Part shown: in pieces, positions 9,454 to 18,527 of the stretch
Layout of the letters: the number at the start of each line of letters is the position of its first letter
Position numbering within the stretch: position 1 is the stretch's first letter
DNA from: Symbiodinium sp. CCMP2592
Taxonomy: Eukaryota > Sar > Dinophyceae > Suessiales > Symbiodiniaceae
NCBI GenBank assembly: GCA_905221615.1
Contig: CAJNDT010003212.1
Span: forward strand, 105,001-169,000
Length of the DNA stretch: 64,000 nucleotides
Direction: 5' to 3'
Notes under the pieces: generated by a model
Seen by the model: only the letters and a program-made list of their open reading frames with translations
What the model was told of the DNA's origin: nothing
Database searches by the model: none
Made by a program: the position numbers and the translations under genes

Positions 9454-10830
9454 CAATTTTGTCCAGTGGGCAAACACGCAAGACCCAGTGGTGGTGCCCT
9501 TCCCAGTGTCCGAGCGCGCCACTTGGCGCTACATCCAGTGGATGATGCGAAATGGGAAAGGGGCTAGCAGCCCCTCGAGCTTGATTCAGAGTCTGAACTG
9601 GTGCTCGGGAGTCTTCGGTCTGTCCTTCGAGTCGGAGGTGACCAGCTCCCGTATCGTGGGCCTTTGTAAAAGCACGGAAGCCAGCGCGCCTCCGCCGAAA
9701 CGGGCCCCTGCCCTTATAAGGCCTCAGAGGTGGCCACTCTTGAGCGCATCGCGCTGTCTGGCTCTGTGTACGACAGTGTCGTGTCTGGGGGCTTGTTGTT
9801 CATGCTCTTTGCATGCGCCCGCGCCAGTGACGCGGCCCGAGTTGCCTCTTTCTCCGTCGAGCTCCCAGAGGACCCCTGCGCCACAGTGTGGATGCAGGCG
9901 AACGTGCACAAGGCGAAAACCGCCGTAGGGGCTAGAAGCCGCCTGCTGCTCCCGCTGGTAGCCCCGGTGGTTTTCTTCGAAGAGTCGTGGGTGAGTCAGT
10001 GGCTCGCCAATCGAGAAAAGCTGGGTCTCAGCTCCAGCGGAGCAATCCCGCTAGGGTCAGTGATCCCTGCCTTCACATCGGATGGTGATCTAGCAGATCG
10101 CCCGATGAACTCTCAAGAAATAACCTCCTGGCTGCGCAGCGCGCTGTTGAACGCTGGCTGTGAAGGCGCAGAGCGCCTCAGCAGTCACAGTCTCAAAGCG
10201 ACGTGCCTCACCTGGGCCTCGCAAGCTGGCGTCAACCTGGACCTGCGCAGACTCCTCGCCCACCATGTCCACGACAGTGCTCGGAGCACTGAGACGTACA
10301 GCCGCAACGTGCTCATCCCCGCAGCGCGGGCTCTGGAGGAGGTTCTCATTGCCATCAGAGATGGCGATTTCCTTCCCGACCAGCCCCTCGGGAAACAGTT
10401 CGCGCTGCCTAGCAGTCAGCTTAACCTGAAGCGAGAGAACCTTAGCAAGGTTTCTCACAGGAAAACCTCCTCTGGCTCAGCACCCCCAGTGGGGGTGGAA
10501 GCCCTGAAGGTTTCGCAACAACAGGAGCTCAGCGACACAGAAGACAGTGCCAGTGACACTGATAGAGAAGACGAGTTCGTCGCCGAGCCCGAGGTAGAGG
10601 AGCACCCTCGCCTTAGAAGGGAGGTGCAGTGCACTCTCCCAGACTGGGCCTTTTCGTGGTGTCATCTTGCCAGTGGCAAGCTGCACGCGAGCCGCGGCGA
10701 GAACGCCAAGAGGCTTCTTTGCGGTCGCTGCTTGAATGAAAAGTATACGAGTTGCGAAGTTCGCGACCTCGCACCAGGCCGACCGCACTGCAAGACTTGC
10801 TGGAGCAGCAAGTCTTTCGATGCAGAGTGA
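9454..10830 (+). pseudogene. Y1 tyrosine recombinase, C-terminal part, one frameshift
   Basis: Continuation of the gene at 103-593 after the Y2 insertion. The frame from 9455 carries VPFPVSERATWRYIQWM, then shifts by one base near 9700-9720; from there the frame ending at 10830 holds the catalytic core. Visible residues are R in ACARASDAARV, H and K in SSHSLKAT, HH in LLAHHVHD and candidate Y in TYSRNV. The tail has the family pattern in diverged form: KLHASRGE, LLCGRC and CKTC. Codon use is richer in GCAGCGC-type codons than in the neighbours, in keeping with a distant subfamily. Confidence 0.82.
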
Positions 10831-10934
10831 AAAAGAGAGCGAGTTCACGAGCCTGTCTGTCCTAGTAGGGTCCTGCAGCCTGCACCGTGTTTGCGTCTCT
10901 CCCTCTTTTTCATCTTTGCTTGCCCTGCAGGACG

Positions 10935-12191
10935 ATGGCGAACCTCGTCGACAGTGTCGCGGAATTCTCGAGCAGAGCTCGACAACTCCTAGGAGACGCC
11001 GAGTCGGCAAAGCTCTCTGCGGCAGACATCCGCACTTTCGGCACGTTAGCGTACAGCGTCGCTGACCAACCCGACCGCATCAGCGATGCGAAGTTTGAAG
11101 AACTTCTCAAGAAGGTCTTCGGGGCGGCAGAGCCGTCGTTGGGCACTAAGGCCGCAGCGCGGCGCCTGGCCTTCGAAAGCCTGACCTTCAGCATCCAGGA
11201 TCTGAAGATGAGGGTAGAGGGTCACAGCGTCACCCCCAAGAGCCTGCCCCTGCACGAGCGCGAGGAGCGCCGCGCCGCGCAAGTCGCGCGCCTCCGGGGC
11301 GTCGTCATCGAAGGTGACTACGACCCCGCGCACAGCCTCGTGGATAAAGCCGCGCTCATGCTGCAGGACGGCATCGTTCGTTACATCCCCCCGTCGCAGT
11401 GCGTCAGCCGGGATGCCGAGATCGCCTCAGTGAGGCGTGACAAGGACTTCCTCTCCCTAGAGTCTGGGGAGATCACAGTAAAGAAAAAGGAGCACAGCGT
11501 GCACGTGGAGATCGGCAATGAGCTAAAGCTCACGCAGGCGCTCACGCGCAGAGGTCTCGCGCTCGACAGAGTCGGCGTCTTGGATTTCACGATTCACGAG
11601 AGACTCGTGAGACAGTTCTTCTCCGTCCTCAACCGGCCAGCGCCGCCGGGGATGGAGCGCTGCAACAGTTGGCACGTAGTACGGGCCGATAAAGAACTGT
11701 GGACGCTGCTCGCGCGAGAGTGTCGCAAGGGTTGCAAACCGGACAAGGATGGTAAGAGGCCACTAGATTCTCTAGTAGAGAACATGTGGTCCGATCCGAT
11801 TGTCACGCTGCACCTGCTCCCCTCGCCAGTGGCAGACAGGGGTCGCAAGGGCAAGGGCCGCAGCTTTACGCGCAGCGAAGAAGACCGCAGTCGTAGCACG
11901 ACCGGCAAAGGCAAGAAAGGCGGCAAGAAAGGCCGCGGAAAGGGCAAGGGCAAACGGCACGAGAGCGCAGACCGCTCCAGGCCGCCGAGCATGCCCAAAG
12001 AGCTCCGCCACTTGAACAGCGTTTCCAAGTCGGGCAAGCGCCTCTGCTACGGTTTCAACCTGCAGTGCGGGTGCGACCTTGAGACCTCCGGATCCCCCAA
12101 GCAGTGCGACAGGGGGTTGCATCAGTGCATGAGCTGCGGCAGCACCGAACACGGAGCCGCAGATTGCCCCAAGAACGCAGGGGCCGCCTGA
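10935..12191 (+). CDS. Y1 Gag-like protein
   Basis: Open protein of 418 residues from ATG 10935 (MANLVDS, in line with MANYSES of Y5). Segments shared with the other Gags include 'RLAFESLTF', a VTLHLLPSP stretch and 'ALTRRGLALDRVG'. A strongly basic K/G/R-rich region (about 11840-11960) precedes CYGFNLQCGC, QCDRGLHQC and CGSTEHGAADC, the zinc-binding C-terminus. Expected role is RNA binding and particle formation. It ends in UGA followed by CUAG. Intact, unlike the recombinase and Pol of the same element. Confidence 0.85.
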   Translation: MANLVDSVAEFSSRARQLLGDAESAKLSAADIRTFGTLAYSVADQPDRISDAKFEELLKKVFGAAEPSLGTKAAARRLAFESLTFSIQDLKMRVEGHSVTPKSLPLHEREERRAAQVARLRGVVIEGDYDPAHSLVDKAALMLQDGIVRYIPPSQCVSRDAEIASVRRDKDFLSLESGEITVKKKEHSVHVEIGNELKLTQALTRRGLALDRVGVLDFTIHERLVRQFFSVLNRPAPPGMERCNSWHVVRADKELWTLLARECRKGCKPDKDGKRPLDSLVENMWSDPIVTLHLLPSPVADRGRKGKGRSFTRSEEDRSRSTTGKGKKGGKKGRGKGKGKRHESADRSRPPSMPKELRHLNSVSKSGKRLCYGFNLQCGCDLETSGSPKQCDRGLHQCMSCGSTEHGAADCPKNAGAA

Positions 12192-12194
12192 CTA
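12189..12194 (+). promoter_or_regulatory. Y1 Gag stop in readthrough context UGA CUA
   Basis: TGA 12189-12191 followed by CTAGG. The frame stays open after the stop for about 100 bases, but the Pol sequence that follows is in another frame because of an apparent deletion. Confidence 0.55.
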
Positions 12195-12409
12195 GGCCCC
12201 CCTGCCCTGAGCGCGGCAGAGCCGCAACAGCCCTCGGCCACTGAGCCCGCAGCTCCTTGCCCAGCAGCGCTTCGAACGTCGCCGTGGATCACAAGACCAA
12301 GGCCAGAGGCCTCAAGGTCCAGCTGGGTCGCAACTTGCTGAGAGCAGTGCTCTCGCACCAAGACCTGAGATGGGTCCACTGGGCCCCGCCGTGCGGCACC
12401 TTTAGCAGA
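12192..12409 (+). pseudogene. Y1 Pol, 5' fragment (interrupted by the LINE)
   Basis: Frame from 12257 reads VAVDHKTKARGL then WVHWAPPCGTFSR, the middle of the methyltransferase-like domain. Gag ends only about 65 bases earlier, so the whole dioxygenase-like domain and motif I of the methyltransferase are missing and the frame is changed; an internal deletion of roughly 1 kb would explain this. The frame breaks off in the LINE after 12409 and resumes at 32839, reading ...TFSR + ARE..., in frame. Confidence 0.75.
12397..12409 (+). repeat. Target-site duplication of the LINE, left copy
   Basis: CACCTTTAGCAGA, repeated exactly at 32826-32838. The last A could belong to either side. Confidence 0.85.
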
Positions 12410-12942
12410 AAGCTTCTCGGCTCTAGCGTTGTTTTCTGTGAGTGTGGGTGGGGTAGTTGTGGGCTCCGGCTGTCCGGTGTCCCGCGGTAGCTAGAGGGGC
12501 GGCTGGGGGTAACTAAAGCCATCGGGTGCGTGCAGCTCTCTGACTTTTCTGCGCTTGGTGAACCTTTTTCGCGTGGTTTTTCCAAAGGCTTTTGCTGGCG
12601 ATTTTTGCAGATTGGTTGTGTATTTGGAAACTGGTCAGTGGCCTGCTTTTTATTTGGGCAAGCCCACAGCACTTGCAATATTTCACTGCCCACTGTATTT
12701 CTTTCGCCTGCACTGCATATTCGCGCAGTAGCACTTGATTTGCTGGTCGAAGAGCTGTCTACATCTGCGATTTCGGCACATATTCGGCAGCTGGCATACA
12801 ACATTTGGCTTGACATTCCGGCACTACTGTATTACTGTGGGCTATTGAAGTGCTCCCCGCACACGCGGCCCTACAGCTCGAAGGCTGGACTGCAGTGCAT
12901 TACCCACAGATTTATCTTGCTGTCCGTGAACTTCTCTGAGCC
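12410..12942 (+). other. LINE 5' region
   Basis: T-rich on the plus strand with no gene I can support. Because the left target duplication abuts it at 12409, this is probably the true or near-true 5' end of the inserted copy. Confidence 0.4.
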
Positions 12943-13701
12943 ATGACACGTGCCTTTACAAGGATTCTGCCCACTTTTGGGCTGATTGTTGTCTGTGCTC
13001 TGATTGGCACAGTACACGCAAGCCCGAAGAGGCATTGCTCAGAGCGCTCTGAGCATCGGCCAGCAGCAGATCCGACTCAGGAGATGGGGCCATTCCAACA
13101 GCTGGAAGTCATTGGTGTCGGACAAATGGAGGGCCACGACAGTCAGAGTCTTCTGTATGGTCTCACTACTGCTCCTGCACAGCCATCTGCTGCAAATGCC
13201 TCCGAGAGGTCTCGCAATCCAGTGGAACATTTATTCCACGGCCTGGACTCTGCGGTACACGCCCCGCTACAGCAGTTGCTTGACCAACTGGATTTATTCA
13301 TGTGGTATTCGTCGCAAGAGGATGACCCAACGACTGCCCAAGAATGGCCGACGATTCTATCGCAGCTGAACGACAACCTCAATCAGGCTATTTGTTTTGT
13401 CGCTCTGGAAGATGTTATTGCGGCGGTACGGTATCGGGCAGAAACTCATATGAGTACCAACCGGCTGGATATGGCACTCTCGCGATTTGCAGAATATTTC
13501 CTGTTGCGTGGTCATGCAGGCCAGCCCATGGCTCTACCGCACATGCTTCAGTCCAGTATGTATTCAGTGTGCGATTTTGGCAAGGCAGTACAGCAACCGC
13601 AGCCAGCTCCTCCGCAGACCTTCATGCTATGGACTACGCCCTCTAGTGCCTTTTCTATCTGCAAGCATTGCACTGCTGATGACCCTCAGGTGTGTGTGTG
13701 A
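12943..13701 (+). CDS. LINE hypothetical protein with signal-peptide-like start
   Basis: An opening of 252 residues that I do not recognise. It begins with a short basic start and a hydrophobic run (FGLIVVCALIGTVHA) that looks like a signal peptide or membrane anchor. The remainder has a balanced composition with likely helices (HLFHGLDSAVHAPLQQLL, EYFLLRGHAG). It could be a first LINE protein or a chance opening in a long leader. The next opening starts downstream in a different frame. No homologous segment is seen elsewhere in the window. Confidence 0.35.
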   Translation: MTRAFTRILPTFGLIVVCALIGTVHASPKRHCSERSEHRPAADPTQEMGPFQQLEVIGVGQMEGHDSQSLLYGLTTAPAQPSAANASERSRNPVEHLFHGLDSAVHAPLQQLLDQLDLFMWYSSQEDDPTTAQEWPTILSQLNDNLNQAICFVALEDVIAAVRYRAETHMSTNRLDMALSRFAEYFLLRGHAGQPMALPHMLQSSMYSVCDFGKAVQQPQPAPPQTFMLWTTPSSAFSICKHCTADDPQVCV

Positions 13702-15185
13702 AGTGGAGGCCGCTCCATCCATCCACAACACGCAGGACGACTCATGCATGGCCCCATGCTGCATGCTACTGAATTGGTCTGTTTCGTGCCTCAGGGAGTC
13801 TACTTGTGGGACCTACACTGGTCCCTGTCTCAACACACCTCCGTTACCAACATCATGATACCTTCTGCAATGCTGTACTCAGGTCTTCGCTTTTTGAATC
13901 ACTTGAGCCGGCGCGGGTGACCACCAATAGACAACGACCGGCGCCTTCAGGCCAAATTCCTACAGTGCAGCATGACGTATGTGCTACTCATCGATGCTTC
14001 GCCGGATGCCTGCAGTTGTCAGATTCACATGCGTGCAGCTTGCCGTGTTATCGTTGGAACAAGCCATCATGGCCCACAGTAGGCGTGTCTGTCCTGTGTG
14101 ACATGTGCTTATGTGACTCCCGAAAACAACAAGACCATATGACGGCACATTCTCCATGGATACAGTTGGCATCTTCGGTGCATGATATATGTGTACTTTG
14201 GCTGGCCTTCTTGTCGCCCCGTGCAGCACTTGCAAACTCCGTGGACGAGGCGGGATCTCGATCTGCTTACGTTATGCAGCTTTATTCCTATGCCAGCTCC
14301 GTCCCCTCACAGAGGACATGCCCATATGTTTGTGATATTTTCGCGACGGCAAGGGACTCAGCTACGTTCTTGAACAAGCCCAGTGCAGCAACTGACCTCA
14401 CCGGAAGGTCGTACCTGTGTCTATTCAATATTTCCTCGCGGCAACTATCCGAGAGGCAGTCCTGGCTTTGGGCATTCATATTGGCCAGTATACATCGTGC
14501 ATCGCTCGGAATGCCCGCGACCATGATCAGGATTGCTTCGGCCACCCACTGTTGCACGGACTGTATCAGGCTACGTGGGCCACCAGCCTGTAGGCACGCA
14601 GTGGACCTGTTGTCCCCTCGTATGTTCCAGGATGCTTACCATGATATGCCAGGTTGGACCACAGCTCATTCTGCCTCCGATGTACACTTTTGCAGCCTGC
14701 ATACCGCAATGACCTGGGGAAGGCTCGACCTGTCCTCACGTGTACCCTCCGAAGGCTTCTGCTGTCTAGCAACAGATGCATGTCAAGGTCTGTGGCTGCC
14801 TGTGATCGCGGACCCTGGCCCACACCCTGTGCTTGCTCGCCCTACTGTCCTGCTGTCCATTGCTCACTGCCTAGGTCTGTGGCAAGCCGATTCTATCAGC
14901 CGACACCAGCAGGCTCGACTGCTTCAGCATTCACAATGGTCAGATGTGACTCGCGGTGTGCAAGCCCTTGCACCTATACGTTCCGACTTGCATGTTGCTG
15001 TTTGCATCTGGGATTACAGCGGTTGCTATGGCCAGTATGTACACAATCAGGCCCTGCAACGATATTGTCGATTCCTGCATTCTGTGATATATGTCATTTC
15101 GGAACACAGATGGTGGTGCTGGCCATACTTATTCCGTGTAGCCTTAACGAGCAGAGTTGAACCATTTTGCGTGGTGCTTGCAAGC

Positions 15186-18100
15186 ATGGGGAGAGATTCT
15201 CGCAGCGCCCCGAAGCCTCATGACTCTGCCGACACGGTGGAACCTTTGGCGAAGCGGGCTAAGGTCAGAGATGCACTGCCAAGACGTCGACCCATGCAGG
15301 CCTCCGACCAGCATAATCAGACTCCCTCTTCGCCGATGACTCGCACCACTGCTGGTGCCTCCGCCAGTGCGTCAGCTGGTGAGCTCAGGCCACGTGAACC
15401 TTTGCCACGACATCGGCAGCTACAAGCCAAGTCAAAGACAAGCAAACCCGCCGATAGCCCAGGGAATGCAGCCGTGGCACGTACACCAAACAATGACCCG
15501 ACAACTCGTGGACCAGTTGCATCCAGTATAGTGGTCAGTGAATTCTCGGACGGGGTCCTTATTAAACAAACCGGACTTCGGGCTCGAAGCCCATCCTCTA
15601 CTCCCGGGACAGGCAGCTCAAGAAGACCTCCTACGCCACCAAGGTGTCTACGTGAAACTGCTCATGGTATATCGGTCAGTACTCAGACAAGGCGACCCAA
15701 AATGGTGAACAAGGCGGTGCAGGTGGGCAAATGCGGTCTCAAAGCCCAGTCCAAAGCTCGTTCTCGAAGGCTAGATACAAATGCTACAGAAAACCCGGAG
15801 GAGGCTCCTGCTCCTGGTCCAAAGGACACTCGTGCCGAACATGATGATCTTCGCCGTCAAGCCGCTGATGCAGTGCTGACTTCAGCCCCCTGGAAAAGAC
15901 GCCAAAAGGCCAGAGCAGGTGCCCGCGAGCCTGCCAAGGATGGTGTTTCCGAGGGATCTGCTCGAACGACCACAACCTCAGCAAACCCTGTGGCCAGTAT
16001 GACTCCTCTTCCGACAGCTGCTGGTGCCGACCCACAGGAGGAAATCATGGAGCTCCGCTTCGATCAACTTCAAGAGATGCAAAGATCCGCAGCCAGCAGG
16101 AGAAACAGTGTTATACAGCGTGCACGCATACAGCAGCAGCAGAATGCATCTTCGAGTACAGATGTTGCGGATGCTTCGCTATCACATGCACCTACGACGG
16201 TCTCAAATGCCTCCTCTGCATATATGAAAAAGCGTCCACCGTATGCAGCCCTCAGCTGTCTCGCATGCTTTATTCTGTGCGGCTACATTGCACCTGTGAC
16301 AGGTCTGTACATGGTCCTCCTTATGTATTGGTGGACCTTTGCTGGCATCGTGCCAGCCCGGTCAGCTCCCCTGGCAATCGTTGCTCGATGTCTGCGTGGT
16401 GCCTACAAAATGCAGTGTCCTCTTATCCACATCTTTCTGTCAGGCCCGGTGATCTTATGGATGGTTATATACCTGCTGCAGGAGTTCTGGTCTCAGATTC
16501 ACTCCTGCCTTGCAGAGATTTGTTCGTACCTGCTACAACAGCCACTACGATCACAATGGCGGAACGTATGCGATCAGGCCCCTGCTGTTGCCACAGTGCT
16601 TTTGTGTGGTACATTTGTTGCCTGGCATGCTACCCGACACACCTGTCAATGGAGTACATACTTTGTGCAAACTGCCTTCTCTTGGATGCGATACCTGCAC
16701 TCTTGGTGCTGCTATGCATGTGGATGCCTCTATTCATACACGAGAGTCTACATCAGGTTACTCGGTACCACTACACTCCGACACACCCCCCCACCAGTTC
16801 GCTATTGCCGCCCCGGTCCCAAGTCCGGGGGCCCCTGGGGACTATGGATGCTCATCCTACTGTCTCAACTTCTTAGAGTCTCAGGGGTAGAAGCGAGGGT
16901 TGGAGCACCTTCGGTGGGTGCTCCGGGAGCCGCGCAAACGGTGCTCCCCGGTCGCCATCAGGCGAAGCTACACCGACAACGCAAAGAACAAGGAGACTTT
17001 ATCGTCAAACGTAGTTTTCTCAGAGCACAACGTCGATTGCAACAGCATGGGACCACATGGTATCGCAATCGCTTATACACACACCACGATGAGCTAAAAC
17101 CTATACCGCTCCGTTCCGGTCCACAGCCGAATGATCCCAATCAGGCTCGGTATGCCCGGCCTCGCACTGCTGTGCCAAACCTGCCATCCTGGCCACTTCA
17201 GCAGCCTGCACAATCTGTTACTCCCATACAGTCCAGTGATGTTGGCGTGGTTACTCTTAATGTTGGCGGCTTGAGCAAGGAAGGATATGACGAATTGGCA
17301 CAATGGTTGAATCAACCATCTACACTTCGCAATGTTCAGATTGTATTCTTGCAGGAGACCTGGCGAAGTGCATCTGAATTCTCCACGCAGCACTGGCACT
17401 GGATCCTGTCAGGTGCCGGTCAAACTGCCAAGGCCAATAATGGCAGTGGTGTAGCTGTACTGATCAACAACAAGCTTGCCTCATCGTCACACATTCGCTA
17501 CCAAGAATGGCTCCCAGGCCGTCTCCTCGAGGTTCGCATTACGGAGGACAAGCGACGTCCTCTTCTGCACAGACCCATCACCCTTGTGTGCGTGTATCAA
17601 CACTCCAGAATCTCTCACAGTCCTGAGGTGTACGCTAAACGGCTCAGGTTCTGGGAGAAGCTCCAAAAATGCCTGGATGCAGTGCCGACACGGCACACCC
17701 TGATCTTTGGTGGTGATATCAATACTGGTATCTCCCCGATGTCGAGGCTCGTCGGCAAAGGTGCTCAAATCAGTACCAACCCTGCTCAGGACCAATCCGA
17801 ATGGCAGGACATTGTACAACAGCACCGTCTTTGTCTTCTGAACACCTGGGGATCGCCGGCCAAAACTGCTACATATGTGGGTGCGGAATATTCTACACTG
17901 ATTGACTTCCTGGGTGTTAGAGAGAGAGATTCCGGGCATCGCGCCAAACTATCCAGACCACAATCACAGATTCACTTGTTTTCTTGGCGGTCTGGGGCCC
18001 GACACCTGCCTGTGTATTCGGTTATCACTCTCAAGAATCCGTATCATCAAGCAGTGACATCCTCGACACAGTCCCACACAGCCCGTATGGACCATCTAGG

Positions 18101-18527
18101 CATGGCTCACACACTGCTGCACGATCCTCAGCAAGTAGAGCAATTGCGCAGTGTTGTCAGAAACCGGCTGACTTGTGCTTTACAGGACCAGCCCGTGGAT
18201 GCAATTATGCACCCTATGCACATTGACGCCATCCTGAGACACGGATCCCAGGAACTCTTCCCGGGCACACGCCTCGGCTCTCGTCCGACGAGTCCGACGG
18301 AAGTATGGGATAACGAACAGACTAAGCTCTCGCTGAAACATGTTTGGCAGGCACGTGCGCAGCTTCGCCGACATACCCTTGGGCCTCCACTTCGTGTTGC
18401 CTTTCATCTATGGCGTGCTCATTGGCGACTTGTCAAAGCCCGCAAAGCGCTGCATTCGCAGTCCAACAAAGCGCGACGTGATAAATGGGACGCTTACCGA
18501 GGCGGAGGAGGCCTATCACAAGCATGA
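15186..18527 (+). CDS. LINE first large protein: membrane-like segments and APE-type endonuclease
   Basis: The frame is open from 13806; ATG 15186 (MGRDSRSAPK) is proposed as the start because the sequence then becomes basic and low-complexity as in LINE N-termini, whereas 13806-15185 is rich in Cys and Trp and may be leader. Several hydrophobic stretches lie at about 16250-16620 and 16840-16890. The endonuclease spans about 17235-18040: LNVGG, FLQETW, FGGDIN, TLIDFLGVR and ARHLPVYS are the usual N, E, D, D and H motif positions. It would nick target DNA to prime reverse transcription. The RT follows in another frame; a shift near 18490-18500 (after DKWDA) is needed to join them. Confidence 0.72.
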   Translation: MGRDSRSAPKPHDSADTVEPLAKRAKVRDALPRRRPMQASDQHNQTPSSPMTRTTAGASASASAGELRPREPLPRHRQLQAKSKTSKPADSPGNAAVARTPNNDPTTRGPVASSIVVSEFSDGVLIKQTGLRARSPSSTPGTGSSRRPPTPPRCLRETAHGISVSTQTRRPKMVNKAVQVGKCGLKAQSKARSRRLDTNATENPEEAPAPGPKDTRAEHDDLRRQAADAVLTSAPWKRRQKARAGAREPAKDGVSEGSARTTTTSANPVASMTPLPTAAGADPQEEIMELRFDQLQEMQRSAASRRNSVIQRARIQQQQNASSSTDVADASLSHAPTTVSNASSAYMKKRPPYAALSCLACFILCGYIAPVTGLYMVLLMYWWTFAGIVPARSAPLAIVARCLRGAYKMQCPLIHIFLSGPVILWMVIYLLQEFWSQIHSCLAEICSYLLQQPLRSQWRNVCDQAPAVATVLLCGTFVAWHATRHTCQWSTYFVQTAFSWMRYLHSWCCYACGCLYSYTRVYIRLLGTTTLRHTPPPVRYCRPGPKSGGPWGLWMLILLSQLLRVSGVEARVGAPSVGAPGAAQTVLPGRHQAKLHRQRKEQGDFIVKRSFLRAQRRLQQHGTTWYRNRLYTHHDELKPIPLRSGPQPNDPNQARYARPRTAVPNLPSWPLQQPAQSVTPIQSSDVGVVTLNVGGLSKEGYDELAQWLNQPSTLRNVQIVFLQETWRSASEFSTQHWHWILSGAGQTAKANNGSGVAVLINNKLASSSHIRYQEWLPGRLLEVRITEDKRRPLLHRPITLVCVYQHSRISHSPEVYAKRLRFWEKLQKCLDAVPTRHTLIFGGDINTGISPMSRLVGKGAQISTNPAQDQSEWQDIVQQHRLCLLNTWGSPAKTATYVGAEYSTLIDFLGVRERDSGHRAKLSRPQSQIHLFSWRSGARHLPVYSVITLKNPYHQAVTSSTQSHTARMDHLGMAHTLLHDPQQVEQLRSVVRNRLTCALQDQPVDAIMHPMHIDAILRHGSQELFPGTRLGSRPTSPTEVWDNEQTKLSLKHVWQARAQLRRHTLGPPLRVAFHLWRAHWRLVKARKALHSQSNKARRDKWDAYRGGGGLSQA

